Source: Bacteroidota bacterium
GTDB taxonomy: Bacteria > Bacteroidota > Bacteroidia > Chitinophagales > Chitinophagaceae
Direction of reading: 5' to 3'
Length of the DNA stretch: 61,825 nt
Assembly: GCA_013286305.1 (NCBI GenBank)
Contig: JABDFW010000009.1
Location: 1-61,825 of the forward strand
Shown here: piece after piece, positions 1 to 8,054 of the stretch
Layout: each line of letters opens with the position of its first letter
How positions within the stretch are numbered: the first letter of the stretch is position 1
Program-made: the position numbers and the translations under genes
Notes under the pieces: generated by a model
Databases searched by the model: none
What the model was told of the DNA's origin: nothing
Seen by the model: only the letters and a program-made list of their open reading frames with translations

Positions 1-1
1 C

Positions 2-280
2 CAATTCTATATTGTACAGGGCCAGGTTTTTGACGACCTTAAGTTGAATGAAATTGAATGTTCGAGGGTGCGTCCACTGAACCCAGCGTTTTATTATACA
101 GACGCGCAACGTACAATTTACAAAACGGTTGGTGGCACCCCTTTTCTTGACCAGAACTATACTGTTTTTGGCGAGGTGATAAAAGGGTTGGAAGTAATTG
201 ATAAAATTGCTGCATTGCCCCGCGATGCAAACAACCGCCCAGTTAAAGATGTGCGCATGAAAATTAAAATGCTGAATTGA
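2..280 (+). CDS. Peptidyl-prolyl isomerase, cyclophilin type, C-terminal part (5' end outside window)
   Basis: The reading frame is open from base 2 and the true start lies upstream of the window. The first visible residues, QFYIVQGQVFDD, match the cyclophilin core (F-x-IVQG), and TPFLDQNYTVFGEV followed by GLEVIDKIA is the usual cyclophilin C-terminal half. Members of the family catalyse cis-trans isomerisation of Xaa-Pro bonds and assist protein folding. Whether this one is cytoplasmic, periplasmic or a lipoprotein cannot be told, because the N-terminus is missing. The insertion between IVQG and GGTPFLDQ (about 30 residues, including FYYTDAQRTIYKTVGG) is the longer loop often seen in Bacteroidota members. 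The family call is confident; the exact paralogue is unknown. Confidence 0.85.
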   Translation, partial: QFYIVQGQVFDDLKLNEIECSRVRPLNPAFYYTDAQRTIYKTVGGTPFLDQNYTVFGEVIKGLEVIDKIAALPRDANNRPVKDVRMKIKMLN

Positions 281-367
281 GCTTAACCATAACTGCAAAG
301 CCCAAAATTGTTCGCCTGCCGGGCTAAAAATAATTAGTTGGTAAAAAGAAGCAAGCATTACAGGTGT

Positions 368-402
368 TTTGTTGTTGCTTATAAAAGAAAATTTAATATT
401 TG
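368..402 (+). promoter_or_regulatory. Weak Bacteroidota-type promoter before gcvH
   Basis: A TTTG at 368-371 lies 22 bases before TAATATTTG (394-402), which ends 21 bases before the gcvH ATG. The Bacteroidota sigma-A consensus is TTTG, 19-21 bases, TAnnTTTG, so both the spacing and the -7 box are off by one. It is the best candidate in this gap but only a guess. Confidence 0.3.
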
Positions 403-423
403 TACTTCAATAAAAACAGCATT

Positions 424-804
424 ATGAGTTTTCCATCCGATTTAAAGTACACCAAAGACCACGAGTGGATAAAATTAGTTGAGGGTAACACTGCATTAAT
501 TGGCATTACTGATTTTGCGCAGGGAGAGTTAGGCGACATTGTATATGTTGATATTACCACCGTTGGCAAGGCCCTAAATGCGGAAGAGATATTTGGCACT
601 GTTGAAGCGGTAAAAACAGTAAGTGACCTTTTTTTACCTGTTGCAGGCACCGTGGAAGAAGTTAATAGCGCGCTTGAAAACGAGCCCGAACTCGTTAACA
701 GTGATCCCTATGGTAAAGGATGGATGGTTAAGCTAACGGTGAATAACCCCGCCGATCTTGACGGGTTGATGGATGCCGCTGCTTATGCAAAGCTGGTTGG
801 ATAA
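424..804 (+). CDS. gcvH: Glycine cleavage system H protein
   Basis: A 126-residue lipoyl carrier of the glycine cleavage system. It shuttles the aminomethyl group from the P protein to the T protein and is re-oxidised by the L protein in the cytoplasm. The sequence starts [17 protein letters not shown], the standard GcvH opening, and contains GDIVYVD and [13 protein letters not shown], in which Lys64 is the lipoylated residue. The C-terminal GWMVKL is also typical. The ATG at 424 is preferred over an in-frame start at 400, because the family begins at this point and the intervening bases look like a promoter leader. The other glycine cleavage genes are not nearby, which is common in this phylum. 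Confidence 0.96.
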   Translation: MSFPSDLKYTKDHEWIKLVEGNTALIGITDFAQGELGDIVYVDITTVGKALNAEEIFGTVEAVKTVSDLFLPVAGTVEEVNSALENEPELVNSDPYGKGWMVKLTVNNPADLDGLMDAAAYAKLVG

Positions 805-845
805 AGTTAATTTCTGCTTAAAAAACCTGGACAAATCCACCGAAA

Positions 846-1391
846 ATGCTTGAATCAGGCAATAAATATTCTGAAGCGGAGTTGGTGATTCTGTTGAAAG
901 AACGGCAGCAATCCGCGTTTAGCTATTTATACGATAACTATTCAGGCGCCATTTATTCGGTAATTTTATCTATCATTCCTGACCGGGAACTGGCTAATGA
1001 CGTGCTACAGGAGGTATTTGTGAAGATATGGCGGCAGATAGATTCTTATGATGCCACCAAAGGAAGGCTGTTCACCTGGATGATAAATGTTACCCGAAAT
1101 GCATCAATAGACACCATACGGAGCAAAGCATTTCAAAATAGCCAGCAAAACCGGGAATTGACAGAAACCGTATATGAATCTGCCGGCAGCATTGATACAA
1201 ATATTGATAAAATAGGCCTTCGAAAATTGGTTCATAAACTTAAAGAAGAATACAAAACACTTATTGAACTCGCTTATTTTCAAGGCTACACCCAGGAAGA
1301 GATCTCCAAAATAATGGGCATACCTCTTGGAACAGTTAAAACCAGGCTGAGAACAGCCCTTATTCAATTACGCCAAATAATTAAACCGTAA
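846..1391 (+). CDS. ECF RNA polymerase sigma factor (SigK-like)
   Basis: A 181-residue extracytoplasmic-function sigma factor. Region 2 (about residues 20-90) contains LYDNYSGAIYSVILSI, then DVLQEVFVKIWRQID, then LFTWMINVTRNASIDTIR for -10 recognition. Region 4 (about 125-180) contains GYTQEEISKIMGIPLGTVKTRL, the helix-turn-helix for -35 binding. The gene ends nine bases before an anti-sigma factor with an RskA-like C-domain, which makes this a sigma/anti-sigma pair. By family knowledge such a sigma is held inactive at the inner membrane and released by regulated proteolysis of its partner. The signal and the regulon are not visible here. Confidence 0.92.
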   Translation: MLESGNKYSEAELVILLKERQQSAFSYLYDNYSGAIYSVILSIIPDRELANDVLQEVFVKIWRQIDSYDATKGRLFTWMINVTRNASIDTIRSKAFQNSQQNRELTETVYESAGSIDTNIDKIGLRKLVHKLKEEYKTLIELAYFQGYTQEEISKIMGIPLGTVKTRLRTALIQLRQIIKP

Positions 1392-1399
1392 ACTGGAAA

Positions 1400-2230
1400 G
1401 TGGACATTAAAGAATATATAGAGAGTGGAATAATTGAAAGCTACGTACTGGGTTTGGCCAGCCCGGAAGAGGCTGCAGAACTGGAATCACTCGGTAAGCA
1501 ACATCCTGAAATAAAACAGGCTGTTGATGAATTTGCATTGCTTATACAACAGCAGGCCATGCAGGATAGTATTATGCCGCCTGCTGAGATAAAGCAACAG
1601 TTAATGGATGCCCTTTCTGATGAATTTGAGGCACCAAAGGTTCTTATAATGCAGCCAGGGGGCAATAAAGAAGAAACCGGTGATACAAAAGTTAAGCAGC
1701 TCCCCTCTTTTAGTTTTTGGAGAACTATAGCTGCAGCATCAATCATTCTTTTTATTATAAGCGCTGCGATGAATGTATATTATTATAATAATTACAAGTC
1801 AGCCTCAGACAAATACGAAGCTTTACTGATTGAAAAAAACAGCCTGCAGGCAAACAATAATACTTATCAAACCAAGTTCAGCAACTTAGAGCAAAGCATT
1901 AATATTTTACAGGATAGCGCCATGCGCGTAGTGAAAATGCCGGGTGTGCCCGGCAAGCAGGATAATCTTGCAACCGTTTATTGGGATACCAAAACAAAAG
2001 ATGTGTATGTACTTGCCAATAACCTGCAGCAAACACCGGCAGGTATGCAATACCAGTTATGGGCAATAGTGGATGGCAATCCCGTTGATGCCGGATTAAT
2101 TGGCGATTGCGACGGTGTTTGTAAAATGAAAAATATCCCAAAAGCCCAGAAATTTGCTATAACACTTGAAAAGAAAGGTGGCAGCCCCACGCCAAACCTG
2201 AAGGCCATGGTTGTATTGGGGAAAGTATAA
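1400..2230 (+). CDS. Membrane anti-sigma factor with RskA-like C-terminal domain
   Basis: A 276-residue partner of the preceding sigma factor, starting at a GTG eight bases after the sigma stop codon. Residues 1-60 (DIKEYIESGIIESYVLGLAS) form a helical cytoplasmic domain that would bind the sigma factor; no zinc-binding HxxxCxxC motif is seen, as in RskA-type proteins. One membrane segment lies at about residues 109-129 (IAAASIILFIISAAMNVYYY), followed by a coiled-coil stretch and a periplasmic domain with YWDTKTKDVYVLANNL and YQLWAIVDGNPVDAG, the signature of the anti-sigma-K factor C-domain. Spacing implies co-transcription with the sigma gene. Confidence 0.88.
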   Translation: MDIKEYIESGIIESYVLGLASPEEAAELESLGKQHPEIKQAVDEFALLIQQQAMQDSIMPPAEIKQQLMDALSDEFEAPKVLIMQPGGNKEETGDTKVKQLPSFSFWRTIAAASIILFIISAAMNVYYYNNYKSASDKYEALLIEKNSLQANNNTYQTKFSNLEQSINILQDSAMRVVKMPGVPGKQDNLATVYWDTKTKDVYVLANNLQQTPAGMQYQLWAIVDGNPVDAGLIGDCDGVCKMKNIPKAQKFAITLEKKGGSPTPNLKAMVVLGKV

Positions 2231-2236
2231 TGAGGT

Positions 2237-2270
2237 AAATTCCAAAAAAACAAATTCCAAAGTCCAAACA
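2237..2270 (+). repeat. Degenerate AAATTCCAAA repeat after the anti-sigma stop codon
   Basis: AAATTCCAAA occurs at 2237-2246 and AAATTCCAA at 2252-2260, followed by AGTCCAAA, starting seven bases after the stop codon. The same words recur at 42.9-43.0 kb. The rest of the gap up to 2500 is AT-rich with no open frame, tRNA or clear hairpin. Confidence 0.55.
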
Positions 2271-2499
2271 GGGGATACGGCTTAAATTTAATTGAGGTTC
2301 GATCAATCTTCTGTCTTAGAGGATTTTCACTCTATCTCATTAGCAATCGATTTTTAATAAAAACCAGTGAAGTCTAAAGCTACTATCAATTGGATATTAT
2401 GAAAAACATTGGCTTATAGCTGAAATTTCAATAATTTGGCATAAAAGAAAAAAATCTTAAAACACTTTTTGATTTAGCAAAAGTGTAATAAATTAATGT

Positions 2500-3483
2500 A
2501 TGGAAATACATACAACAGAAACGTTTCATTACCCTCCAGAATTATTTGAACTTTTAATTCAAACTATTCCACTTCTTTGTAAAGGGAAAAAGGACGTAAT
2601 ACTTTTTTTCAGAGGTGCAGGAGTAACCGATTCGCTCTATGTAGATTTAGCAAATAAAATAGAAGTGGATAAAAATAGTATTAGCAAATATGAAATAACA
2701 CGAACGCTTTTAACAAGACTGAATGAACATACTGACCTGTATTTGAGCCAAAGAAGGGAGTTATTAAAACGAATTTCCGAGTTTGAGACCTTTACCAATT
2801 GCTGGCCTAAAGATCAATTCTCTGCCAAAGGATATGTCGCAGAAGTGAGAAAGGTTATTCAGACTAAGGACGCATTCACTCGAATGGAACAAGAACGAGA
2901 AAAGGAACTCGCTAAACATCGAGCAGCACAATTGAAAAAAGCGAATGAAATAAAGATTTATAGAGAAAAGTTAGACAATATAAAAAATCAATTTTATTCA
3001 TTATTTCAAATCAAAAATGCACAAGAGCGGGGTAAGAAACTTGAAACAGTATTAAACTCTTTATTTGAAGTAAATGGGATATTAATAAGAGACGCATTTA
3101 CGCTAACTGGAGATACTAATGAAGGCATCATTGAACAAATTGATGGCGTCGTTGAGATTGATAATCAGATTTATTTGGTTGAAATGAAATGGCTTAATAA
3201 ACCCGTTTCCAATCAAGATGTTCATCAACACTTAGGTCGTGTGTTCAGCCGACCCCGCCCAAACGGTATATTTATTTCTGCTTCTGGATTTACAGATTCT
3301 GCAATAATTGCTGCAAAAGAAGGGATTATAAGGAACGCAATTTTTATACTTATGGATTTTGAAGAATTTATAAATATATTGGAAAATGAATTGAATATAG
3401 TTCTTTACGTCCGAGATAAAATTTTAAAAGCCTTGATTGAAAAAGATCCCTATCATAAACCAATTATGGAAAAGAACATATAA
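2500..3483 (+). CDS. Orphan PD-(D/E)XK nuclease-like protein (Mrr/type IV restriction type)
   Basis: A 327-residue soluble protein in three parts. Residues 1-110 form a helical domain opening with YPPELFELLIQTIPLL and containing KKDVILFFRGAGV. Residues 125-190 are a charged coiled-coil linker. The C-terminal domain holds IDGVVEIDNQIYLVEMKW, in which Asp and the E-x-K pair fit a PD-(D/E)XK metal-dependent nuclease core; a Gln/His-rich helix and GIFISASGFTDSA follow, as in Mrr-like restriction endonucleases. No methylase or partner gene adjoins it, so it could act as a type IV enzyme or as a single-gene defence effector. It is much more AT-rich than its neighbours and stands alone between a sigma operon and the respiratory genes, which suggests horizontal transfer. 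The nuclease fold is likely; the target is unknown. Confidence 0.7.
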   Translation: MEIHTTETFHYPPELFELLIQTIPLLCKGKKDVILFFRGAGVTDSLYVDLANKIEVDKNSISKYEITRTLLTRLNEHTDLYLSQRRELLKRISEFETFTNCWPKDQFSAKGYVAEVRKVIQTKDAFTRMEQEREKELAKHRAAQLKKANEIKIYREKLDNIKNQFYSLFQIKNAQERGKKLETVLNSLFEVNGILIRDAFTLTGDTNEGIIEQIDGVVEIDNQIYLVEMKWLNKPVSNQDVHQHLGRVFSRPRPNGIFISASGFTDSAIIAAKEGIIRNAIFILMDFEEFINILENELNIVLYVRDKILKALIEKDPYHKPIMEKNI

Positions 3484-3598
3484 AAAGAATAACATTTACT
3501 GATTCTATTCCTTATCCATCAGAATTTTTCTTTCTGGTTTTCTATACCATAGACAATTTGCAAATCCTTTTATAAAATAACCAAAAGCTAATCTCCCT

Positions 3599-4192
3599 CT
3601 ACCTGTAATACGGGCTAATAAAAAAATACACCACCGGCCCCGTAACAGCCACATAAAACCATAGGGGCCACGTATAGCGGGCAAGCTTTTTATGCATGGG
3701 GTATTCAGCAATAAGCGCCCTGTAAGCAGTAAAAAGAATAAATGGCAATATAATGGCCGCGAGAAAAACGTGAGTAGCCAGAATAGTGTAATAAACATAC
3801 CGTATGTTGCCAACGGTCGCCTTTTCATCAGCGCTTAATATGCCATCGTGGTTTGCGTCGCCAAATACAGCTTCCCCTGTAAGCAGCCGGTGAGCCACAT
3901 AAGATACAAGAAAAATAATGGATAGCGCCAATGAAAAAAGCATAAGCGTTTTATGCGTGTGATATTTTTTGTTTTTAACCGCAATAAGGGCCGCCACAAG
4001 CAGTATGGCAACAAGTGCATTGATAAGCGCGTTAAGCTTTGCAAAAATATGCAAGTTAAACCCCAGGTCAACAATCAGCTTAAAATGCCCAAGCAACACC
4101 ACCGCAGCAAATATCACAAACGAAAAAGTAAGAATAAGCCATCGCGCTTTAACGTCATTCTTTTCAAAACTTGCTTCCAGCATACCAATCAT
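3599..4192 (-). CDS. DUF420 membrane protein with an EF-hand-like loop
   Basis: A 197-residue integral membrane protein of the DUF420 (YozB-like) family with about five membrane helices (near residues 18-40, 52-72, 82-102, 133-157 and 175-193). Members usually sit beside cytochrome oxidase and SCO genes and are thought to help oxidase biogenesis. Here the start is four bases after the SCO stop codon. Conserved His residues fall in the HTH segment near 78-80 and in YVAHRLLTGE. Between helices 3 and 4, residues 112-123 read DANHDGILSADE, a full 12-residue EF-hand calcium loop (D1, N3, D5, G6, I8-like, E12). A second possible ATG lies three codons downstream. Confidence 0.85.
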   Translation of the reverse strand: MIGMLEASFEKNDVKARWLILTFSFVIFAAVVLLGHFKLIVDLGFNLHIFAKLNALINALVAILLVAALIAVKNKKYHTHKTLMLFSLALSIIFLVSYVAHRLLTGEAVFGDANHDGILSADEKATVGNIRYVYYTILATHVFLAAIILPFILFTAYRALIAEYPMHKKLARYTWPLWFYVAVTGPVVYFFISPYYR

Positions 4193-4196
4193 TTAT

Positions 4197-5003
4197 TTAT
4201 GTGTTATTTTTCTTTTTTCTGAATATAAGCGTTATAACAATTACCGAAATAACGACTGCCAGTACCAGGAACACTATCATCTCCAAAGGGTCAAAAGGCA
4301 ATGCGTCGTCTTTATCTTTTGCCAGCATCAGTAAACCAATATCTTTTGATAATTGCGATATTGAATTTGAGTCAAGCCCGTTATAATACCCGCGTACCTG
4401 GTAATATTTATCAAGCAAAACATAACGGCTTGTATGTACAAAATTAGGGTCAATAGGTTCTATACTGAACTTATCAACCTTTAACTGTTCAAATGCAAAA
4501 TTATATATCGAATCTTTTGATCCTGTCAGCATCCACCAATTGTCGGGGTTAACGCCATACTTGTCAGCATAGGCTTTTAATCTTGCAACAGAATCTGTTT
4601 CAGGATCAACCGTAAAAGAAACAAAATGAACAACAGATGTATCTATTTTATGCATCGGGTCGCCGCCTTCACTGAAAGAGCGCTGCAGCTTAACCATATT
4701 GCGTGTTAGCGTGGGGCAAATAGAGCCGCAACTGGTAAAGAAAAAGTCCATCACGATAGCTTTGCCCTGTATATCGTGCAAATGCACGGTATCGCCCAAT
4801 TGGTTCACCAGTTTTATATTATTTACGGTGTGCCAAACGGTATCTGTGCTCATTTTACCACCTATAACCGTGTCGATTGTCCTGTCCGGCAAATAATGGG
4901 CTGGCATTATTACTGCCTTATCGCTTGCCTGTTTAAGAATAAGGTAACAGGTAAGCGGTACAAGCACTGCTATACAAACTGCAACCAATGCTTTTATATT
5001 CAT
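4197..5003 (-). CDS. SCO1/SenC family copper chaperone for cytochrome oxidase
   Basis: A 268-residue thioredoxin-fold protein anchored by one N-terminal membrane segment (about residues 4-22, LVAVCIAVLVPLTCYLIL). The copper site is the CGSIC pair (Cys92 and Cys96) together with His190 in NFVHTSRY. By family knowledge SCO proteins deliver copper to, or reduce, the CuA site of subunit II outside the membrane. A second hydrophobic stretch near the C-terminus (LEMIVFLVLAVVISVIVITL) suggests a C-terminal anchor too, as in many Bacteroidota SCO proteins. The ATG at 5003 is preferred over an upstream in-frame ATG at 5033, because the latter would place the palindromic terminator inside the coding sequence. 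Confidence 0.92.
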   Translation of the reverse strand: MNIKALVAVCIAVLVPLTCYLILKQASDKAVIMPAHYLPDRTIDTVIGGKMSTDTVWHTVNNIKLVNQLGDTVHLHDIQGKAIVMDFFFTSCGSICPTLTRNMVKLQRSFSEGGDPMHKIDTSVVHFVSFTVDPETDSVARLKAYADKYGVNPDNWWMLTGSKDSIYNFAFEQLKVDKFSIEPIDPNFVHTSRYVLLDKYYQVRGYYNGLDSNSISQLSKDIGLLMLAKDKDDALPFDPLEMIVFLVLAVVISVIVITLIFRKKKNNT

Positions 5004-5010
5004 AATAGGT

Positions 5011-5045
5011 TTTATAAAAAAACCATCCTGCAAGGCAGGATGGTT
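5011..5045 (-). terminator. Rho-independent terminator after the oxidase operon
   Basis: AACCATCCTGC at 5021-5031 and GCAGGATGGTT at 5035-5045 form a perfect 11-base stem with a 3-base loop. Read on the minus strand the stem ends in a run of seven T. It lies between subunit IV and the SCO gene, so it should end or attenuate the long respiratory transcript. Confidence 0.8.
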
Positions 5046-5077
5046 GCATGATTAATTAATAAGTTAATTTATTCACT

Positions 5078-5530
5078 TTAGTCCGTCACGCCTTTCTTCT
5101 TCTCTTCTTGCTTTTCCTCTTTTACCGGCAGCGCTTTTTGTGTTGTAGTCCTTTCTTTATAGGCTGGATTATATTCGTTTTTAAGATTCTTAAACGAGTT
5201 GCCGTCGTAAAGAAATGCAATAATAAACCAAATAAACAACCCCATTGGCACAGCAACTGTTAAGATAAGATTTCGCACTTCATGTTTAAGGTGCATAAAA
5301 TAACCAACAATATAAAATGCTTTAGCCATCATTAATATAACGATCACACCTTTAGTAAAATCCTTTTCAAGGCTTCCATCAGGCATTTTTAATTTGAACA
5401 TCATTAAACCAAGCGCTAACTCAATTACGGTTAATACTGATAAAATAATAGTTACTTTAATTATCTCTTTTGTACCCCCGCCATGAACTTCTGCGTGATG
5501 CACGTCGCTGTAAGCAGTATGTTGTTCCAT
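5078..5530 (-). CDS. Cytochrome c oxidase subunit IV (prokaryotic type)
   Basis: A 150-residue protein with three membrane helices (about 24-46, 61-81 and 90-110), matching the small subunit IV of Bacteroidota aa3 oxidases. The signature is the middle helix, MMAKAFYIVGYFMHLKHE, followed by a third helix. The N-terminus is His-rich (HHAEVHGG), and the C-terminal tail is highly charged (KEEKQEEKKKG). The subunit has no redox centre and is thought to stabilise the complex. A TTG three bases upstream is in frame, but the ATG is the likelier start. It is the last gene before the terminator hairpin. Confidence 0.85.
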   Translation of the reverse strand: MEQHTAYSDVHHAEVHGGGTKEIIKVTIILSVLTVIELALGLMMFKLKMPDGSLEKDFTKGVIVILMMAKAFYIVGYFMHLKHEVRNLILTVAVPMGLFIWFIIAFLYDGNSFKNLKNEYNPAYKERTTTQKALPVKEEKQEEKKKGVTD

Positions 5531-5557
5531 CAAAAAATTATTTATTCTTTCAAAAAA

Positions 5558-6238
5558 TTAAATAAGGTAAAAACAGGTAAATACAAACACCCAAACAAGA
5601 TCAACAAAATGCCAGTACAAACCTGCTTTTTCTATCATCAGGTAATGGCCTCTTCTGTCAAAAAAACCAGTCAGCGTCATTATAAGCATTACAATATTGA
5701 TGATAACGCCGGAAAATACATGAAACCCGTGAAAGCCGGTAATTGTAAAAAAGAAATTAGTGAAATCCTGGTGGCCAACAGTGCCATTTGAATTTAGAAA
5801 AGGATTGTGGCCCCACCATGCATGTTCATTAAGTTTTAATGTTGTCCATTCCCATGCCTGGCAGCTTAAAAAAGCCACGCCACCGAGAATGGTTAATACC
5901 AGGTTGAAGGCTACTTTTTTCCTGTTCATTTGTTGCCCGGCCTGTACTGCCAATACCATTGTTACAGAACTGATAATGAGTATAAAGGTCATAATGCTCA
6001 CAAACACAAGCGGCGCGTTGGCGCCACCCGGATACTTGTTAAATACTTCATTAGGGTTAGGCCAGCCGTTGGCAGAAAAACGTGTTGTACCATAAGCGAT
6101 CAAAAGAGCGCCGAAAGTAAAGGCATCGCTCATTAAAAAGAGCCACATCATCAGTTTGCCGTACTCTACATTATAAGGGCTTTTACCTCCGCTCCAGTAT
6201 TTAGGAGCCGCTGTTGCCATTGCAGTTGTTGTAGCCAT
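5558..6238 (-). CDS. Heme-copper oxidase subunit III (first copy by position)
   Basis: A 226-residue membrane protein with about five helices, of the cytochrome c oxidase subunit III family. Characteristic segments are KLMMWLFLMSDAFTFGALL near residues 28-46, FTITGFHGFHVFSGVI near 163-178, and the C-terminal GLYWHFVDLVWVFVFTCFYL. Subunit III stabilises the catalytic core and helps oxygen entry; it carries no metal. It lies 27 bases before subunit IV and 80 bases after a second subunit III-like gene. The two copies together are the usual Bacteroidota arrangement. Confidence 0.93.
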   Translation of the reverse strand: MATTTAMATAAPKYWSGGKSPYNVEYGKLMMWLFLMSDAFTFGALLIAYGTTRFSANGWPNPNEVFNKYPGGANAPLVFVSIMTFILIISSVTMVLAVQAGQQMNRKKVAFNLVLTILGGVAFLSCQAWEWTTLKLNEHAWWGHNPFLNSNGTVGHQDFTNFFFTITGFHGFHVFSGVIINIVMLIMTLTGFFDRRGHYLMIEKAGLYWHFVDLVWVFVFTCFYLI

Positions 6239-6318
6239 GTTGATTAAAAAAATTTCGTTCGCAAATTTATTGGCTCGTGCTCAAAAAAGCTGCATAATTC
6301 GCAACTTTTTTACTTTAT

Positions 6319-6894
6319 CTATACTAAGTTAAAAAATATGAACAGGTAAACCCATAATATATCAACAAAATGCCAGTAAGTACCCGCTATTTCAATAGTT
6401 GTTACATTATAGCTTTTTATACGCATGCTGTATGCACGCATAAAAATTACCAGCAAAGCAATTACACCTCCTAAAACATGCAGCACATGCAGCCCTGTTA
6501 TTACTGCTAAAAAAGATGCGGCAGGGTTACTGCCCTGCCCCAGCAGTTGTACACCATGTGTGTTTAAATAATAAAAACCAAAAAATTGCAAGGTTGCGAA
6601 TAAAACACCCAGCCCTGCAGTTATTGTTATTAACGTTCTGTAACGCATCATTTCCCTTGCCTTAAATGCTTTTACAGAAAGATGCATGGTAAGGCTGCTA
6701 AGCAATATTACAAAAGTTGAATACCAAAAAACAGGCGGCAAAGAAAATTCCAGCCAGTTAGCCGCGCTGCGCCTTACTATATAGGCGCTCGTTAACCCGG
6801 CAAACATCATTATTATGCTGCCTATGCCAACCCACAAAAGAAATTTATGCGGGTGAAGCCTCTTTCTCTCCTGGCTTACCACTGTTGCCATCAT
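6319..6894 (-). CDS. Heme-copper oxidase subunit III (second copy)
   Basis: A 191-residue paralogue of the neighbouring subunit III with five predicted helices. It contains FLLWVGIGSIIMMFAGLTSAY early, ITGLHVLHVLGGVIALL near residue 135, and ends with GTYWHFVDILWVYLFIFF, the subunit III signature. It is shorter at the N-terminus than the downstream copy. Three in-frame starts are stacked (GTG 6897, ATG 6894, ATG 6891); an ATG is assumed. In the sequenced Bacteroidota complexes two subunit III polypeptides are encoded together; whether both are structural here is inferred from that precedent. Confidence 0.92.
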   Translation of the reverse strand: MMATVVSQERKRLHPHKFLLWVGIGSIIMMFAGLTSAYIVRRSAANWLEFSLPPVFWYSTFVILLSSLTMHLSVKAFKAREMMRYRTLITITAGLGVLFATLQFFGFYYLNTHGVQLLGQGSNPAASFLAVITGLHVLHVLGGVIALLVIFMRAYSMRIKSYNVTTIEIAGTYWHFVDILWVYLFIFFNLV

Positions 6895-6974
6895 CACACT
6901 GTATTTTTATTTTATCAATTGTTTGTTCTCTCTCGATTGGCGCTGCCCATCTTTAATATATTACTCCCTTTCTG

Positions 6975-7065
6975 GGCTTTACCCAATGACTTATTGACCA
7001 ATGACTTAATGACTTTCTTCCGGACTCACGGACTTTCTGACTTCCGGACTTTTTCCGGACTTTCT
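6975..7065 (-). repeat. Degenerate AAGTCCGGA/AAGTCATT repeat after the ctaB stop codon
   Basis: Read on the minus strand, starting one base after the ctaB stop, words such as AAAGTCCGGAA, AAGTCAG, AAGTCATT and GGTCAATAAGTCATT follow one another with a period of roughly 7-11 bases. The second half matches the repeat after actC (13965-14051) and the first half matches that after the LytS-type kinase (43055-43245). No open frame is present. Confidence 0.65.
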
Positions 7066-8043
7066 TCAATTCATCTTATCTGCCAGCAATGCCAATAATA
7101 CAACAGGCAAATAAATATAACTGCTAAACATTACCCTTCTTGCGGCCTTAACATTCATATCCTTATATAACCTCAAACTTTGTACAACCATACCAATGTT
7201 GCAGGCTAATACTATCCACAAGCTTACCTGCCCGCTTATATGAAATAGATATGGCAAAATGCCAACCGGTATCATCAGTACACTATACATTACCGCCTGT
7301 ATAGCTGTAAATCTTGTTGGCCCTTTATCTGCAGGCAACAACTTAAACCCGGCCTTTGAATAGTCACTATGTGCTACCCAGGCGATTGCCCAAAAATGCG
7401 GGAATTGCCAAAGAAACTGTATAGCAAACAATACCCAACCCGCGCCATTCGAAAAAATATTGCCGTTCACTTCAAAAACCCCGTAAGGGTTTATAATATT
7501 TGTTGCCGCAACCCAGCCAATTAAACAAGGCAAAGCTCCCGGCAATGCACCAACAAGTACAGCTATTGAATTTACTTTTTTTAATGGCGTGTATATAAAC
7601 GCATACAAAAAAAGGCTAAATGCAGAAAGCAATGCAGAAGACATATTAAAAACCCGGTACATCATCACTACCCCAATAACACCTGCTATTGCAGCAAATA
7701 TATAAGCCTCATCCTGGGTCATCCTTCCAGCGGCAACTGGTCTTTTGGCGGTGCGTTTCATCAATGCATCCGTATCTTTTTCTACAGCCTGGTTAATGGC
7801 ATTGGCACTCCCCGTAACCAGCATGCCCGCAATAAATAATTCAATCACCTTTATAACTGTATCTATATTGTTTACCTGTACATTAGGGGCAAGCAAATAA
7901 CATATAACACACGAAAAAACAACTGTAAAGCTTAGCGTAAACTTCATCAATTGAAAATAATCCTTCACCTTTTGGGCCACCCTCAATGAAGTTGACGAAG
8001 AAGTATTTAAATTATCAACCACTATATATTGCTTATTAACCAC
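7066..8043 (-). CDS. ctaB: Protoheme IX farnesyltransferase (heme o synthase)
   Basis: A 325-residue UbiA-family prenyltransferase that adds a farnesyl group to heme b to give heme o, the first step towards heme a for the oxidase encoded alongside. The catalytic motif NAINQAVEKDTDALMKRT (N-x3-D-x3-D type) lies near residues 82-100, and GALPGALPCLIGW and FPHFWAIAWVAHSDY are further family landmarks. Eight to nine membrane helices are predicted. A GTG at 8043 gives a 32-residue cytoplasmic leader; starting at the internal Met before KFTLSF would also fit the family. It lies between subunit I and the subunit III genes, so heme supply and oxidase synthesis are coupled. Confidence 0.95.
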   Translation of the reverse strand: MVNKQYIVVDNLNTSSSTSLRVAQKVKDYFQLMKFTLSFTVVFSCVICYLLAPNVQVNNIDTVIKVIELFIAGMLVTGSANAINQAVEKDTDALMKRTAKRPVAAGRMTQDEAYIFAAIAGVIGVVMMYRVFNMSSALLSAFSLFLYAFIYTPLKKVNSIAVLVGALPGALPCLIGWVAATNIINPYGVFEVNGNIFSNGAGWVLFAIQFLWQFPHFWAIAWVAHSDYSKAGFKLLPADKGPTRFTAIQAVMYSVLMIPVGILPYLFHISGQVSLWIVLACNIGMVVQSLRLYKDMNVKAARRVMFSSYIYLPVVLLALLADKMN

Positions 8044-8054
8044 AAAGACTTTTT

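Noticed and set aside
2286..2304. Possible tRNA T-arm (GGTTCGATCAATC)
   Set aside because: Only the T-loop-like word is present; no matching acceptor stem, anticodon arm or CCA region could be built around it.
3505..3828. Minus-strand 107-codon frame overlapping DUF420
   Set aside because: It overlaps the 3' half of the DUF420 gene in another frame, and the hydrophobic content is a by-product of that gene.
5483..5791. Plus-strand frame across the subunit III/IV junction
   Set aside because: It is antisense to two well-supported oxidase genes and has no recognisable features.
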